A stretch of DNA of 64,000 nt from an uncultured Candidatus Peregrinibacteria bacterium (lineage in GTDB: Bacteria; Patescibacteriota; Gracilibacteria; Peribacterales; Peribacteraceae), in assembly GCA_903825315.1 (NCBI GenBank), contig CAIKAD010000001.1:186001-250000 (forward strand), given 5' to 3'. The notes below the pieces were generated by a model that worked only from the letters and a program-made list of their open reading frames with translations, did not search any database and had not been told where the DNA came from. Positions within the stretch are counted from its first letter, which is position 1. Each line of letters starts with the position of its first letter. Below are positions 17,030 to 25,373 of this stretch, piece by piece. Made by a program: the position numbers and the translations under genes.

Positions 17030-18865
17030 TCACGCTTCCTTCGCCACTTCCACCTCCTCCGGTCCTCCGGAAATCACAGCCTTTATCCTTCGGACGCCGG
17101 CGGAAGAACTCTCTTCTTTCTGAATCTTGAGGTTTCCGATCATTCCCGTCCGAGCCACGTGCGGGCCGCCACAGATCTCCTTGCTGAATATCCCTTTTGC
17201 ATCGTCGCCGACGACGTAGACCTTCACTTCCGCTCCGTACCGCGCATCAAATACGCCGATGGCACCTTCCTGCTTGGCGCCGTCCACCGTTGTCACGTGG
17301 TAGGTCACCGGCAAGTCTTTCCGAATGGCTTCATTGACGAGATCTTCAGCCTGCTTGACCTGTTCCGGCGTCATTTTGTCAGGATGGCTGAAGTCGAACC
17401 GCAGCCGTTCCGCCGTAATGTTCGATCCCTTCTGGTACACATGGTCACCGAGGACCTTCCGGAGCGCCGCGTTTAAGAGGTGCGTTGCCGTGTGGAGCTT
17501 GGTGGTTTCGCCGGAGTGATCCTGCAGGCCGCCTTTAAACTTCTGTTCTGCACCGGCACGCGAAAGAGATTGGTGCGCTTCGAATGCTTTCTTAAATCCT
17601 TCCTCGTCTACCGTGAACCCGTGTTCTCCGACAATTTCTTTTGTGAGTTCGAGCGGGAAGCCGTAGGTGTCGTAGAAGTGGAAAGCAACGTCACCTGGAA
17701 TTCGTTTGAGACCATTAGAATCACCTAAAGTCTGAACAATATATTTATTCACTACTTTCAATCCTTCCTGAAGAGTCTTCCCAAACTGCTGTTCTTCTTT
17801 GCCGAGAGCATCCAGTATCTCCGCCTCTTTTGCCTTTACATGTGGATAGACATGTCCGTACTGCTTGATGACTTCCCTGGCAATGGAAGGCGTAAAGGAA
17901 CCTGCATGTTCAATGCCCAACGTACGCGCCGAGCGGATTGCGCGTCGGATGAGTCTCCGGAGGATGTAGCCCTGGTCCACATTGGAGGGTTGTACGCCGT
18001 CCGCAATGATGAAGGTCGCGGATCGAAGATGATCGACGATAATGCGTTCGTGTCGGATCGTATCGGGACTGTCCGGAACGGTAACAAGCTGCTTCACGGC
18101 ATCAAGGATCGGCTTAAGGCGATCCGTCTCGTATGCGCTCTTTGCACCCTGCAGGACTGCGGCAGTCCGTTCCAATCCCATTCCGGTATCCACGTTCTGC
18201 TGCTTGAGCGGCACAAACGTGCCATCCGCCTGCTTGTTGTACTGCATGAACACATCGTTCCAGATCTCCATCCATTCCTTTTCGTGCGTCTTGGGATTTC
18301 CCGTCGGTTCCCCTTCGCCCACCCAGTAAAACATCTCCGTGTCCGGCCCGCACGGTCCCGTCTGGCCCGCAGGCCCCCACCAGTTATTGGCTTTGGGCAT
18401 AAAGGCGATGCGGTCCTCAGGAATGCCGAGCTTCTTCCAGATCCCTGCGGATTCATCGTCACGCGGCGCGTCTTTGTCACCTTCAAAACACGTGACGGCG
18501 AGCCAGGCGACGGGAATCTCCAATACCTTCGTGAGAAACTCAAAACTCATGGAGATGGCATTTTCCTTAAAGTAATCACCCAAACTCCAGTTTCCCAGCA
18601 TTTCGAAGAAGGTCAGGTGGGACGCGTCACCCACTTCATCAATATCTTGTGTGCGTACGCTGCGTTGCACATCCGTCAGCCTTTTGCCCGCAGGGTGCGG
18701 TTCTCCCAGAAGATAGGGGACGAGCGGGTGCATGCCGGCGGTGGTAAAGAGCACCGTCGGGTCATTCTCCGGCACGAGCGGGGCGCCGGGGATAACGGCA
18801 TGACCCTTCGTCTGGAAGAAATCGAGGTAGGCTTGCCGGAGTTGGTCTGTAGAAAGGGACTTCAT
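17030..18865 (-). CDS. alaS: Alanyl-tRNA synthetase, short form
   Basis: A 611-residue enzyme charging tRNA-Ala. Class II catalytic core motifs are clear (motif 1 region around VLFTTAGMHPLVPYL, motif 2 near HLTFFEMLGNWSLGDYF). The editing domain keeps HTATHLL and a second metal site CGGPHV, where the family normally has CGGTHV, so Thr is replaced by Pro but Cys and His remain. The protein ends soon after, at about the end of the tRNA_SAD domain. The usual ~875-residue enzyme has a further linker and C-Ala (DHHA1) domain; both are missing, as in many CPR bacteria. A TATCCT box lies 7 bases before the ATG and no Shine-Dalgarno is present. The palindromic element lies just beyond the stop but does not appear to have cut the gene. 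Confidence 0.93.
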   Translation of the reverse strand: MKSLSTDQLRQAYLDFFQTKGHAVIPGAPLVPENDPTVLFTTAGMHPLVPYLLGEPHPAGKRLTDVQRSVRTQDIDEVGDASHLTFFEMLGNWSLGDYFKENAISMSFEFLTKVLEIPVAWLAVTCFEGDKDAPRDDESAGIWKKLGIPEDRIAFMPKANNWWGPAGQTGPCGPDTEMFYWVGEGEPTGNPKTHEKEWMEIWNDVFMQYNKQADGTFVPLKQQNVDTGMGLERTAAVLQGAKSAYETDRLKPILDAVKQLVTVPDSPDTIRHERIIVDHLRSATFIIADGVQPSNVDQGYILRRLIRRAIRSARTLGIEHAGSFTPSIAREVIKQYGHVYPHVKAKEAEILDALGKEEQQFGKTLQEGLKVVNKYIVQTLGDSNGLKRIPGDVAFHFYDTYGFPLELTKEIVGEHGFTVDEEGFKKAFEAHQSLSRAGAEQKFKGGLQDHSGETTKLHTATHLLNAALRKVLGDHVYQKGSNITAERLRFDFSHPDKMTPEQVKQAEDLVNEAIRKDLPVTYHVTTVDGAKQEGAIGVFDARYGAEVKVYVVGDDAKGIFSKEICGGPHVARTGMIGNLKIQKEESSSAGVRRIKAVISGGPEEVEVAKEA

Positions 18866-18969
18866 GAGTGGCAGGATACAGGGAATGGGTACTCAAAGAG
18901 AAGAACCTTAAACCTTCAAACCTGTGACCTGAAACCCGTTCCGTACGAGTGGATAAAAGAGCAATTTTC

Positions 18970-18978
18970 TGCTATAAT
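18970..18978 (+). promoter_or_regulatory. Extended -10 promoter of the EF-hand histidine kinase
   Basis: TGC-TATAAT, about 34 bases before the ATG at 19013. No convincing -35. Upstream, 18905-18940 holds short degenerate AACCTT/GACCTG-type repeats. Confidence 0.55.
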
Positions 18979-19012
18979 ATACGGAAAGACTCACTTTGTC
19001 CGCCGTTCGACC

Positions 19013-20491
19013 ATGCTCCGATTTTCCTTCTCACGGGAGACACGCGCACACGCACTTACCATAGTGCTCCTGCTTGCGGCAACGGCGATGACAGTAGCCA
19101 CGCTCTGGCTGCTCTTTGCGCGTGGGCGGGAGTTTATGGACCACGAGTTGCGGCAACGGCTCATCTCCACGGCTGCTGTGGCTGCTTCGCAGATAGATGG
19201 CAAAGTCGTTGCGTCCGTCATCAACAAGGAGGACATGGCGAAGCCGGAGTTTACGGAGCTGGTTCGTCGGCTTCAGCTGGTTCTCAACAGCGCGCCCAAC
19301 ATCAACTCCGTGTACATCATGCGGAAGACGAAGGATCCCAACGTGCTGGAATTTGTTGCGGATGCAGCGTCCCTCGATACGTTCGAGGTGATGGATACCA
19401 ACAAGGATGGGGTGATCCAGCCGGACGAGGAGGTGCCGTTTCCCGGCGAGGCGTACGACGTGAGCAACGTACCCGCTCTCCGCAACGAGGCGTTCCTGTA
19501 TCCTGCGGTGGATTCGCAAATGACCACGGACCAGTGGGGGACGGTAATTTCGGGATACGCTCCGGTGGTGCGTACGGACACGGGCGAAGTGGTGGGGACG
19601 CTGGGCATAGATATGTCCGCCGACGAATATTTGCGCCTCTCGAGCGGCATCTTCTCTTCGTTCCTGTTCTTACTTCTCCTTTTGGGTGCCACGTCCATCG
19701 CGGGTGGCGTAGGCCTGCTTTTCCTCGAGCGCCGCATGGAGCTGTATCAGAAGCTGGAGCGCGAGCGCATGGGTTTGCTGCTCCTCGCATCGCACCAGCT
19801 GGGTGAGCCGCTCACGATTTTCAAGTACTCCGCGGAGACACTGGGAGACGAGATCAACTCGCCGGAGCTCCGAAAAGCCGTGGAGGACCATATACGTGCC
19901 GTGCAGGAAGGCGTATTCCGCATGAATAGTATCCTCAATGTAATGAAGCAGGCGGCCAAGATCGAAGAGCACGGCGTGGAGTACCGGCCGTCCTGGACGT
20001 ATCTCGACGCGATCATCCAGAGCGTACGCACGGAGTGCGAGCCCTACTTGCGGCGCAAGCAGCAGACACTGGAGCTTTCCTTCGACGGTGACATGCGCGT
20101 GTGGGCGGATGCCAAGCTCCTCGGAAGCGTACTGCTGGAGCTCTTCGACAATGCTATGGCGTACACCACGACAGGGAGCACGATTACCGTGTCGGCGCAT
20201 CGCATCGGGGACCGCGTGCGTGTGAAGGTGAAGGATAACGGTTGCGGCATTCCCGCCGCGGACCTGCCTCGGATGTTTGATAAATTCGTGCGTGCGAGCA
20301 ATGCCAGCAAGCACAAGCCGGATGGCAATGGACTGGGGCTCTTTATCGCCAGGGGCATCATCCGTTCTGCGGGTGGCGATATCTGGATCGAGAGCAAGGA
20401 GGGAAAGTGCACTACGGTCACGTTCGAGATTCCCGCCGTTCCCAGCGGCCGCGGCAGTAACAAAGAGGCAAGGGATTTGAGGATTTTGTGA
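19013..20491 (+). CDS. Membrane sensor histidine kinase with extracytoplasmic EF-hand loop
   Basis: A 492-residue protein. TM1 is at about residues 13-35, and an extracytoplasmic PDC/Cache-like sensor follows to about 210 (ending YAPVVRTDTGEVVGTLGIDMS). TM2 is near FSSFLFLLLLLGATSIAGGVGLLFL. The DHp domain has ASHQLGEPLT with the phospho-acceptor His; the usual Glu after it is Gln. The ATPase domain shows ELFDNAMAYT (N box), DNGCGI and DGNGLGLFIARG. Inside the sensor, residues 128-139 (DTNKDGVIQPDE) match the 12-position EF-hand calcium loop. ATG at 19013 follows a TATAAT box; the frame is open much further upstream, but that part lies antisense to alaS. No response regulator is adjacent. Confidence 0.92.
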   Translation: MLRFSFSRETRAHALTIVLLLAATAMTVATLWLLFARGREFMDHELRQRLISTAAVAASQIDGKVVASVINKEDMAKPEFTELVRRLQLVLNSAPNINSVYIMRKTKDPNVLEFVADAASLDTFEVMDTNKDGVIQPDEEVPFPGEAYDVSNVPALRNEAFLYPAVDSQMTTDQWGTVISGYAPVVRTDTGEVVGTLGIDMSADEYLRLSSGIFSSFLFLLLLLGATSIAGGVGLLFLERRMELYQKLERERMGLLLLASHQLGEPLTIFKYSAETLGDEINSPELRKAVEDHIRAVQEGVFRMNSILNVMKQAAKIEEHGVEYRPSWTYLDAIIQSVRTECEPYLRRKQQTLELSFDGDMRVWADAKLLGSVLLELFDNAMAYTTTGSTITVSAHRIGDRVRVKVKDNGCGIPAADLPRMFDKFVRASNASKHKPDGNGLGLFIARGIIRSAGGDIWIESKEGKCTTVTFEIPAVPSGRGSNKEARDLRIL

Positions 20492-20633
20492 TGTCTTTGT
20501 TTAAAAAGGCGAGCTTCTTTTGGTGGCACAGTCAACGAACTGATAATCAGGTTGCGGAAAATTATATACCGTTTCGGAGTGGATGATTCTGGACTGGAAT
20601 GCACATCTCAAACCAATCAGGAGTTGAATTTTG

Positions 20634-20642
20634 TGCTACTAT
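20634..20642 (+). promoter_or_regulatory. Extended -10 promoter of the TspO gene
   Basis: TGC-TACTAT ending 6 bases before the ATG at 20649, with no Shine-Dalgarno. It supports that ATG over the in-frame upstream one at 20631. Confidence 0.55.
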
Positions 20643-20648
20643 CCAATC

Positions 20649-21047
20649 ATGCAGACCTACGAGTGGTACCAGCAGCTCATAAAGCCATCCTGGGCCCCTC
20701 CATCATCTGTGTTCGGGCCGGTGTGGACCGTTCTCTACATTGGCATCTTCATTTCCTTCGGCACCGTCTTTGTGATGGCGGCGCAGAAGAAGATTGCCTG
20801 GATGGTTGCCCTGCCATTTGCGCTAAATCTCCTCTTCAACTTCTCATTCACCCCGCTGCAGTTCGGCCTACGCAGTAATGTACTCGCTGCCATCGACATC
20901 ATCCTCGTGCTCATCACACTCCTCTGGGCAATGTTTGCCATCTGGCCCCATGCCCGATGGATCACCTATGTACAAGTTCCGTATCTCCTCTGGGTGGCGT
21001 TTGCGACAATTTTGCAGCTGACCATTACCTATCTCAATCTTCGATAA
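20649..21047 (+). CDS. tspO: TspO/MBR family membrane protein
   Basis: A 132-residue protein with five predicted helices. WYQQLIKPSWAPPSSVFGPVWTVLYIGI is the family signature at the first loop and second helix. FALNLLFNFSFTPLQFGLR matches the conserved N-x-x-(W/F) region and VPYLLWVAFATILQLTI is the fifth helix. TspO proteins bind porphyrins and other hydrophobic ligands; bacterial members affect tetrapyrrole and stress responses. The physiological role here is unknown. Confidence 0.92.
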   Translation: MQTYEWYQQLIKPSWAPPSSVFGPVWTVLYIGIFISFGTVFVMAAQKKIAWMVALPFALNLLFNFSFTPLQFGLRSNVLAAIDIILVLITLLWAMFAIWPHARWITYVQVPYLLWVAFATILQLTITYLNLR

Positions 21048-21196
21048 TTATCTTTGTGCCTCTGTCCTTTATCTCGTTAATCCTCTTCGTCTCCGGTATT
21101 CCCATGCTCGAGAAGAGTTTTGCGGGTAGACCGGATTTTGAAGCCTACAAAAGAAAGACGAGCGTGTTCATTCCTTTGCCGCCACGATCACCATGA
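21045..21196 (+). pseudogene. 3' remnant of a DUF1295 (steroid 5-alpha-reductase-like) gene
   Basis: The frame reads ...FVSGIPMLEKSF then GRPDFEAYKRKTSVFIPLPP to a TGA. This is the conserved C-terminal end of DUF1295 membrane proteins, normally ~250-270 residues. Only about 45-50 residues remain, directly abutting the stop of TspO, so the 5' part has been deleted. Its stop overlaps the next gene (ATGA), the junction expected of the ancestral operon. The remaining ATG at 20957 lies within tspO. Confidence 0.7.
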
Positions 21197-21705
21197 CCAG
21201 AAGCGTCATTGTCACTGTGCACGATCTCATGCAGCAAGACTACCGGTACGTTCTTACAGAGGACGAAGGTGCACACTTTGATTCCCGCTTTACGCCCGAG
21301 CTCACCCCCAAGCAGATGCTCTCGCTCGGTGTCTTTGGCGGGAAGTACATGACAGACTGCAGAGACGAGTTTCCTGCCGATTGGTTTACGGAGGCGAAGC
21401 TCTGCCATGAGCGTCACGATCCAGCCCTCAACTTCTTCGGCGTGAATGCCAGTCAGCCCCTTTCGGTCTGGCGCAAGAAAGGATGGATCCACCCCATGGA
21501 TCCGCGGGGGTGGTTCCAGTGGTACTGCCGGTACTACAGGGGTCGTCGCGTGCCGGAGGAAGATGATCGGCAAATCCGCAGGTGGCTAGCCATGAGGCGG
21601 CATGTCACGCAGATCAGGAACAACTGCATCCCTGGAGATCTATCGTGCCGGAGTCGGCAGCGGCAGGCACTGCTGCACTGGGCGTATGACAGCCGGAAAA
21701 TTTGA
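21193..21705 (+). CDS. Conserved protein often found next to DUF1295 genes
   Basis: A 170-residue soluble protein. Strongly patterned motifs include FGGKYMTDC, EFPADWF, FGVNASQPLSVWRKKGWI, PRGWFQWYCRYYRGRR, and at the end CRSRQRQALLHWAYDSRKI. I recognise this as a widespread conserved family of unknown function (bacteria and plants) with many invariant Trp and Arg, but give no name. It follows the DUF1295 remnant with an ATGA overlap, the arrangement I would expect for a functional pair, so it may have lost its partner. Confidence 0.65.
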   Translation: MTRSVIVTVHDLMQQDYRYVLTEDEGAHFDSRFTPELTPKQMLSLGVFGGKYMTDCRDEFPADWFTEAKLCHERHDPALNFFGVNASQPLSVWRKKGWIHPMDPRGWFQWYCRYYRGRRVPEEDDRQIRRWLAMRRHVTQIRNNCIPGDLSCRSRQRQALLHWAYDSRKI

Positions 21706-21895
21706 GGATGGTGAGGATACTGCGAAAAAGTTTATGCTGTTTGGCGGAGCTGATTATCGGGTGGGCAGAATCAGTTTGGATAGTATAAGCCCCAATATCG
21801 TGAGGGATTTCTATGGAATGTGAAACCTCTAAATGTAAACTCTATAACAAAAGAATTGTATGTAAACATTTCGTAACATAGAGTATCTTCTCTGC

Positions 21896-21917
21896 CCTGA
21901 GAAATACGTTTCTCAGG
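21896..21917 (+). promoter_or_regulatory. Hairpin in the leuC leader
   Basis: CCTGAGAAA and TTTCTCAGG form a perfect 9-base stem closed by TACG, 52 bases before leuC. No T-run follows, so it is not a plain terminator. A TTGTAT-N17-TAGAGT pair just upstream (about 21857-21885) could be the promoter. No leucine-rich leader peptide is evident. Confidence 0.45.
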
Positions 21918-21969
21918 TGTTCTTTCACACGCAACGGCAACCATTTTTTCAGAGAAAGGTGGTGAGACG

Positions 21970-23376
21970 ATGAGGAGAACTCTCTACGACAAGTTGTTCG
22001 AGCGACACGTTGTCGCTCAGCTTCCGAGTGGAGCAACACTGCTGTACATCGATCGCCACGTCGTGCACGAGGTCACGAGTCCTATCGCTTTCGAGGCGAT
22101 GCGGCTCAACGACCGTGCACCGTGGAACACGGGTCAGATTATGGCAGTGCCAGACCACAACGTCCCGACACGGGGCGGCGATGAAGCCATCTGCGACTCC
22201 TTCTCCAGGGCGCAAATCGAAGCGCTGCGGAAGAACGTCGCGGACTTCGGCATCCGCTGCTTCGATATGGGGCATTCCTCACATGGCATCTGCCACATCA
22301 TCGCCCCGGAACAGGGATTCGTTCTTCCGGGCATGACGGCGGTTTGCGGGGATTCCCATACCGCGACGTACGGGGCGCTCGGCGTGCTATCCATGGGCAT
22401 CGGAACCACGGAGGTTTCCCATGTGCTGCAAACCCAAACGCTCGTCGTGCAGAAGCTGAAGAACATGCAGGTGGTCATCGACGGGGAATTGACGCGCTAC
22501 GTCGCCCCCAAGGATGTCATCCTGTATATCATTCAGAAAATCGGCACGAAAGGCGGAACGGGGCACGCGATGGAATTCGCTGGCCAGGTCTTCGCAACCA
22601 TGTCGGTTCAAGGTCGTCTGACGGTTTCCAACATGGCCATCGAAGCCGGAGCAAAAGTCGGCATGATGGGAGTCAATCAAAAGACAATTGACTTCTGTAC
22701 CCAAACGCCGGACTTCCAAGCGTTGCAGCCGGAGATGCAGGGGAAGGCCGTCGAGCACTTCATGGGTTGCGTCTCGGATTCCGACGCGCAATTCGATGTG
22801 GTGCACACCTTCCGTGCGGAGGACATTCCGCCCATGACGACATGGGGCACCAGCCCCGAACAAGCGGTCGCCGTGGACGGCAACATCCCAATGCCGGACG
22901 CGCTGCCCGATGGCAAGCGTGCTCTCGCACAGGAGGCGCTGAAGTACATGGGACTGCAACCCGGTATCCCGGTTGCGGACATTCCCGTGGACTACGTGTT
23001 CTTCGGTGCGTGCACGAACGGCGACCTGGAAAGCCTGCGTTCCGCCGCTGAGGTGGTACGCGGCAAAAAGAAAGCCGCTTCGGTGGAGAGGGTGCTCGTC
23101 GTGCCCGGCTCCGCCCGCGTCAAGGCCGCCGCCGAGAAGGAAGGCTTGGATAAGGTCTTCCTCGAAGCGGGGTTCGAGTGGCGCAACAGCGGATGCAGCG
23201 CGTGTCTGGCGATGAACGGAGATTTCGTTCCCGCCGGGAAACACTGCGCCTCGACATCCAACCGCAACTTCACGGGCCGCCAAGGCTCGGGAAGCCGGAC
23301 GCATCTGTGCAGCCCCGTCGTGGCGGCAATTGCCGCCGTGAAGGGGCGCTTCCTCCATCCCCATGAAGTTCTGTGA
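21970..23376 (+). CDS. leuC: 3-Isopropylmalate dehydratase large subunit
   Basis: A 468-residue aconitase-family enzyme that, with LeuD, isomerises 2- to 3-isopropylmalate in leucine synthesis. IDRHVVHEVTSPIAFEAMR is the N-terminal substrate region; GDSHTATYGALGVLSMGIGTTEVSHVLQTQTL is canonical. The three cluster cysteines lie in GACTNG and SGCSACLAMN. NRNFTGRQGS and SPVVAAIAAVKGR close the protein. Full length. Unlike most genes in the window it has a good ribosome site (GAAAGGTGGTGA ending 4 bases before ATG). leuD follows after 23 bases. No leuA is present. Confidence 0.95.
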   Translation: MRRTLYDKLFERHVVAQLPSGATLLYIDRHVVHEVTSPIAFEAMRLNDRAPWNTGQIMAVPDHNVPTRGGDEAICDSFSRAQIEALRKNVADFGIRCFDMGHSSHGICHIIAPEQGFVLPGMTAVCGDSHTATYGALGVLSMGIGTTEVSHVLQTQTLVVQKLKNMQVVIDGELTRYVAPKDVILYIIQKIGTKGGTGHAMEFAGQVFATMSVQGRLTVSNMAIEAGAKVGMMGVNQKTIDFCTQTPDFQALQPEMQGKAVEHFMGCVSDSDAQFDVVHTFRAEDIPPMTTWGTSPEQAVAVDGNIPMPDALPDGKRALAQEALKYMGLQPGIPVADIPVDYVFFGACTNGDLESLRSAAEVVRGKKKAASVERVLVVPGSARVKAAAEKEGLDKVFLEAGFEWRNSGCSACLAMNGDFVPAGKHCASTSNRNFTGRQGSGSRTHLCSPVVAAIAAVKGRFLHPHEVL

Positions 23377-23399
23377 CAGAGAAAGGAGAACAAGTAGCC

Positions 23400-24077
23400 A
23401 TGAAAGCGTTTTCGTCCGTCAGCGTGCACGCCGCTGTATCATTCCCGCGTGCGAATGTTGACACGGATGTCATCATTCCTGCTCCGTTCCTGAAAGTGGT
23501 CACGAGGGAAGGTCTCGGTGACTTTCTCTTCGACCGCCTCCGGTACGCGGATGTCGGGAAGCTGGGCATGGATTGCTCCACGAGGGTCCACAACCCCGAG
23601 TTCTGCCTCAACCGCTTCGAGACATTGTTTGGCGAGAAGCCGTCGATACTCATCGGGGGAGAGAACTTCGGATGCGGGTCGAGCCGCGAACACGCGCCGT
23701 ACGCGCTCTACGATTACGGCATTGTCGTCATCGTGGCACCGTCCTTCGCGGACATTTTCTACGAGAACGCCGCAAAGAACGGCATCCTGCTCGTTCGTCT
23801 GCCGCAAACACAGGTGGAACTTCTCCATCGGTGCACGGAAGCGGCGATGGTCGTGCAAAGGCAGTTCCGGGTCGAAGTCTGGTTGGACGCCGGGAAGCTG
23901 GAGTTTCGTGACCAGACAGGCAACAGCGTGGAGTTCCCGTTCGACATCGAACCGCAGAAGAAGCATATGCTTCGGAGCGGACTCGATGAAGTCGGGGTCA
24001 CCCTTCAGGATTACGCGGACGGCATTCGTGCGTACGAGGCCGCCCGCAGGACAGAAACCCCCTGGGCATTCGCCTAG
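23400..24077 (+). CDS. leuD: 3-Isopropylmalate dehydratase small subunit
   Basis: A 225-residue swivelling-domain subunit that pairs with LeuC. It shows NVDTDVIIPAPFLK, then ILIGGENFGCGSSREHAPYAL, the signature of the family, and later SFADIFYENAAKNGILLVRL. Length is normal (~200). Start at 23400 is fixed by AGAAAGGAG a few bases upstream. It belongs to the leuC-leuD-leuB' block and, like it, uses a strong Shine-Dalgarno. Confidence 0.95.
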   Translation: MKAFSSVSVHAAVSFPRANVDTDVIIPAPFLKVVTREGLGDFLFDRLRYADVGKLGMDCSTRVHNPEFCLNRFETLFGEKPSILIGGENFGCGSSREHAPYALYDYGIVVIVAPSFADIFYENAAKNGILLVRLPQTQVELLHRCTEAAMVVQRQFRVEVWLDAGKLEFRDQTGNSVEFPFDIEPQKKHMLRSGLDEVGVTLQDYADGIRAYEAARRTETPWAFA

Positions 24078-24099
24078 GACAGCATCGAAAGGAGTGGGA

Positions 24100-24758
24100 T
24101 GCGACCTCTGCCGTCGTCTGGGCGTCTACCCTCGCAAGGACGACGTGACGGGTGACGAGGAACGCGTGACTGACCTGGCCTACTTCAACCGCTCGACGCT
24201 CGAAGCGTACTTCCGGTACGCCTTCGGGTACGCCAAGCAGAAGAAGCTCCCGCTGATGGCCAACGTTATGCCGCGTTACGTCCTCTGGGTGAAGGTCTGC
24301 AAGCGTATTCATGCAGAATCCTTCTCCGATGTGGAACTGCGCCACCTATACGTGGACGCGGCGAACGAACTCCTGTTCAAGCCCGCCGAACTCCATCGCG
24401 TCATCGCCGCAGGGAATGAACATGGCGACATCCTCTCGGATGGAGCCGCCAGCATCAAAGGTGGCTTGGGCATGATGTGTTCGAGCGCGGTCAACCCGGT
24501 CACGGGACAGGCCATGTTCGAAAGTGGAGCAGGAATGGCATCGGACATTGCGGGCCAGGACAAGGCGAATCCGGTTGGCCGAATCCTGACGGGTTCCATG
24601 AAGCTGCGGCTTATCGGCGCTCCGAAGGGGGCGGAGGCCATCGAACAGGCCGTGCAAACGGTTCTGCGAATAGTTACCGCACCGCAGATATCGCCAAGAA
24701 AGGCGAGAGCGTCGTGGGCTGCCGCGAGATGGGTTCGCTCATCAAGGCGAAGCTCTGA
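24100..24758 (+). pseudogene. leuB: Broken leuB (3-isopropylmalate dehydrogenase), 5'-truncated and frameshifted
   Basis: A ribosome site GAAAGGAG precedes an ATG at 24099, but that frame stops after 18 codons. In the next frame residues beginning GVYPRKDDVTGDEERV match LeuB from about residue 155 on: VDAANELLFKPAEL, then GNEHGDILSDGAASIKGGLGMM (family: GNxFGDILSD), and ASDIAGQDKANPVGRILT. Near 24668 the frame shifts by one base and continues as NSYRTADIAKKGESVVGCREMG to the TGA at 24758, the normal LeuB end. The N-terminal half, with the nucleotide-binding start, is missing. It could be decay or an assembly error, but two independent lesions favour decay. Confidence 0.75.
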
Positions 24759-24777
24759 GAAACAGCCGTTGTGTGTC

Positions 24778-24814
24778 GCAGACCATGGGGTGTAATGCTC
24801 CATGGTCTGCTTTT
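24778..24814 (+). terminator. Rho-independent terminator of the leu block
   Basis: GCAGACCATGG and CCATGGTCTGC form a perfect 11-base stem with an 11-base loop, followed by TTTTC. It sits 20 bases after the leuB' stop. Confidence 0.85.
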
Positions 24815-24877
24815 CGATAACTACCACACACTGGCAAGTACCCGTGTCTTGTACCACGGGTCAGAATTTAAAGTATG

Positions 24878-25293
24878 TGGTGGAGATGCCGGGAGTTGAA
24901 CCCGGGTCCAACGTGTCGAAGAGTTGTCTGTACCGTCATGTTCCTTCTGATTCTTCCGGATTCTCAAGAAGGAACGAGAATGAACCCGGAAGGGTTGACG
25001 CGGAAAGTGTTGGCAGGCTGTCGCGTCACGCAGCCGGCCAATCTCGCTAATGACGCCCCTTCCTCCTAGCGAGAATCAAAGGAGAAGCGCGTTCCCGGTT
25101 GAAGGGGAACTTAGGCGTAGGCCGGGGCAAAGGCAAAGCCTCTGACCACGTTCTTCGCTTGCTGGAAGCGAGCTCCCAGCGATCCGCGCAAATTGGCAGA
25201 TATTGGTTGCAACGCTGGGTAACGGGAACCGTTGCCATCCCGGACGGAGACGAGACCCGACGAGTATCACGCTGTCGAAAGCCTGTCATCCCC
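24878..25293 (-). ncRNA. ssrA: tmRNA
   Basis: About 416 bases on the minus strand. The 5' end GGGGATGACAGG, with the TTTCGACAGCGTG that follows, and the 3' end GGTTCAACTCCCGGCATCTCCACCA in parts match the tRNA-like domain; GGGGATG pairs with CATCTCC, and CCA is encoded. The likely tag is AKNVVRGFAFAPAYA (25158 down to 25111), ending at TAA; the resume codon (GCG) is my best guess from the frame. Several GC stems between tag and 3' domain fit the pseudoknots. It rescues stalled ribosomes with SmpB (not in window). A hairpin of CCCGTG/CACGGG lies past the 3' end near 24840-24861. A leu block lies directly beyond its 3' end. Confidence 0.93.
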
Positions 25294-25373
25294 ACACTGT
25301 GCTGCCAGAGAACGCAAAGCCTATTGTACCGGTTTTTTCGCTACAGGAATAGGGTTTGAGCTACAATCATGGC

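Noticed and set aside
17840-19012. Long open frame upstream of the histidine kinase on the plus strand
   Set aside because: It is antisense to alaS, whose protein motifs are clear. The kinase begins at ATG 19013 after a TATAAT box.
24802-25069. Plus-strand coding frames across 24.8-25.1 kb
   Set aside because: They lie on the antisense strand of tmRNA, whose ends are unmistakable.
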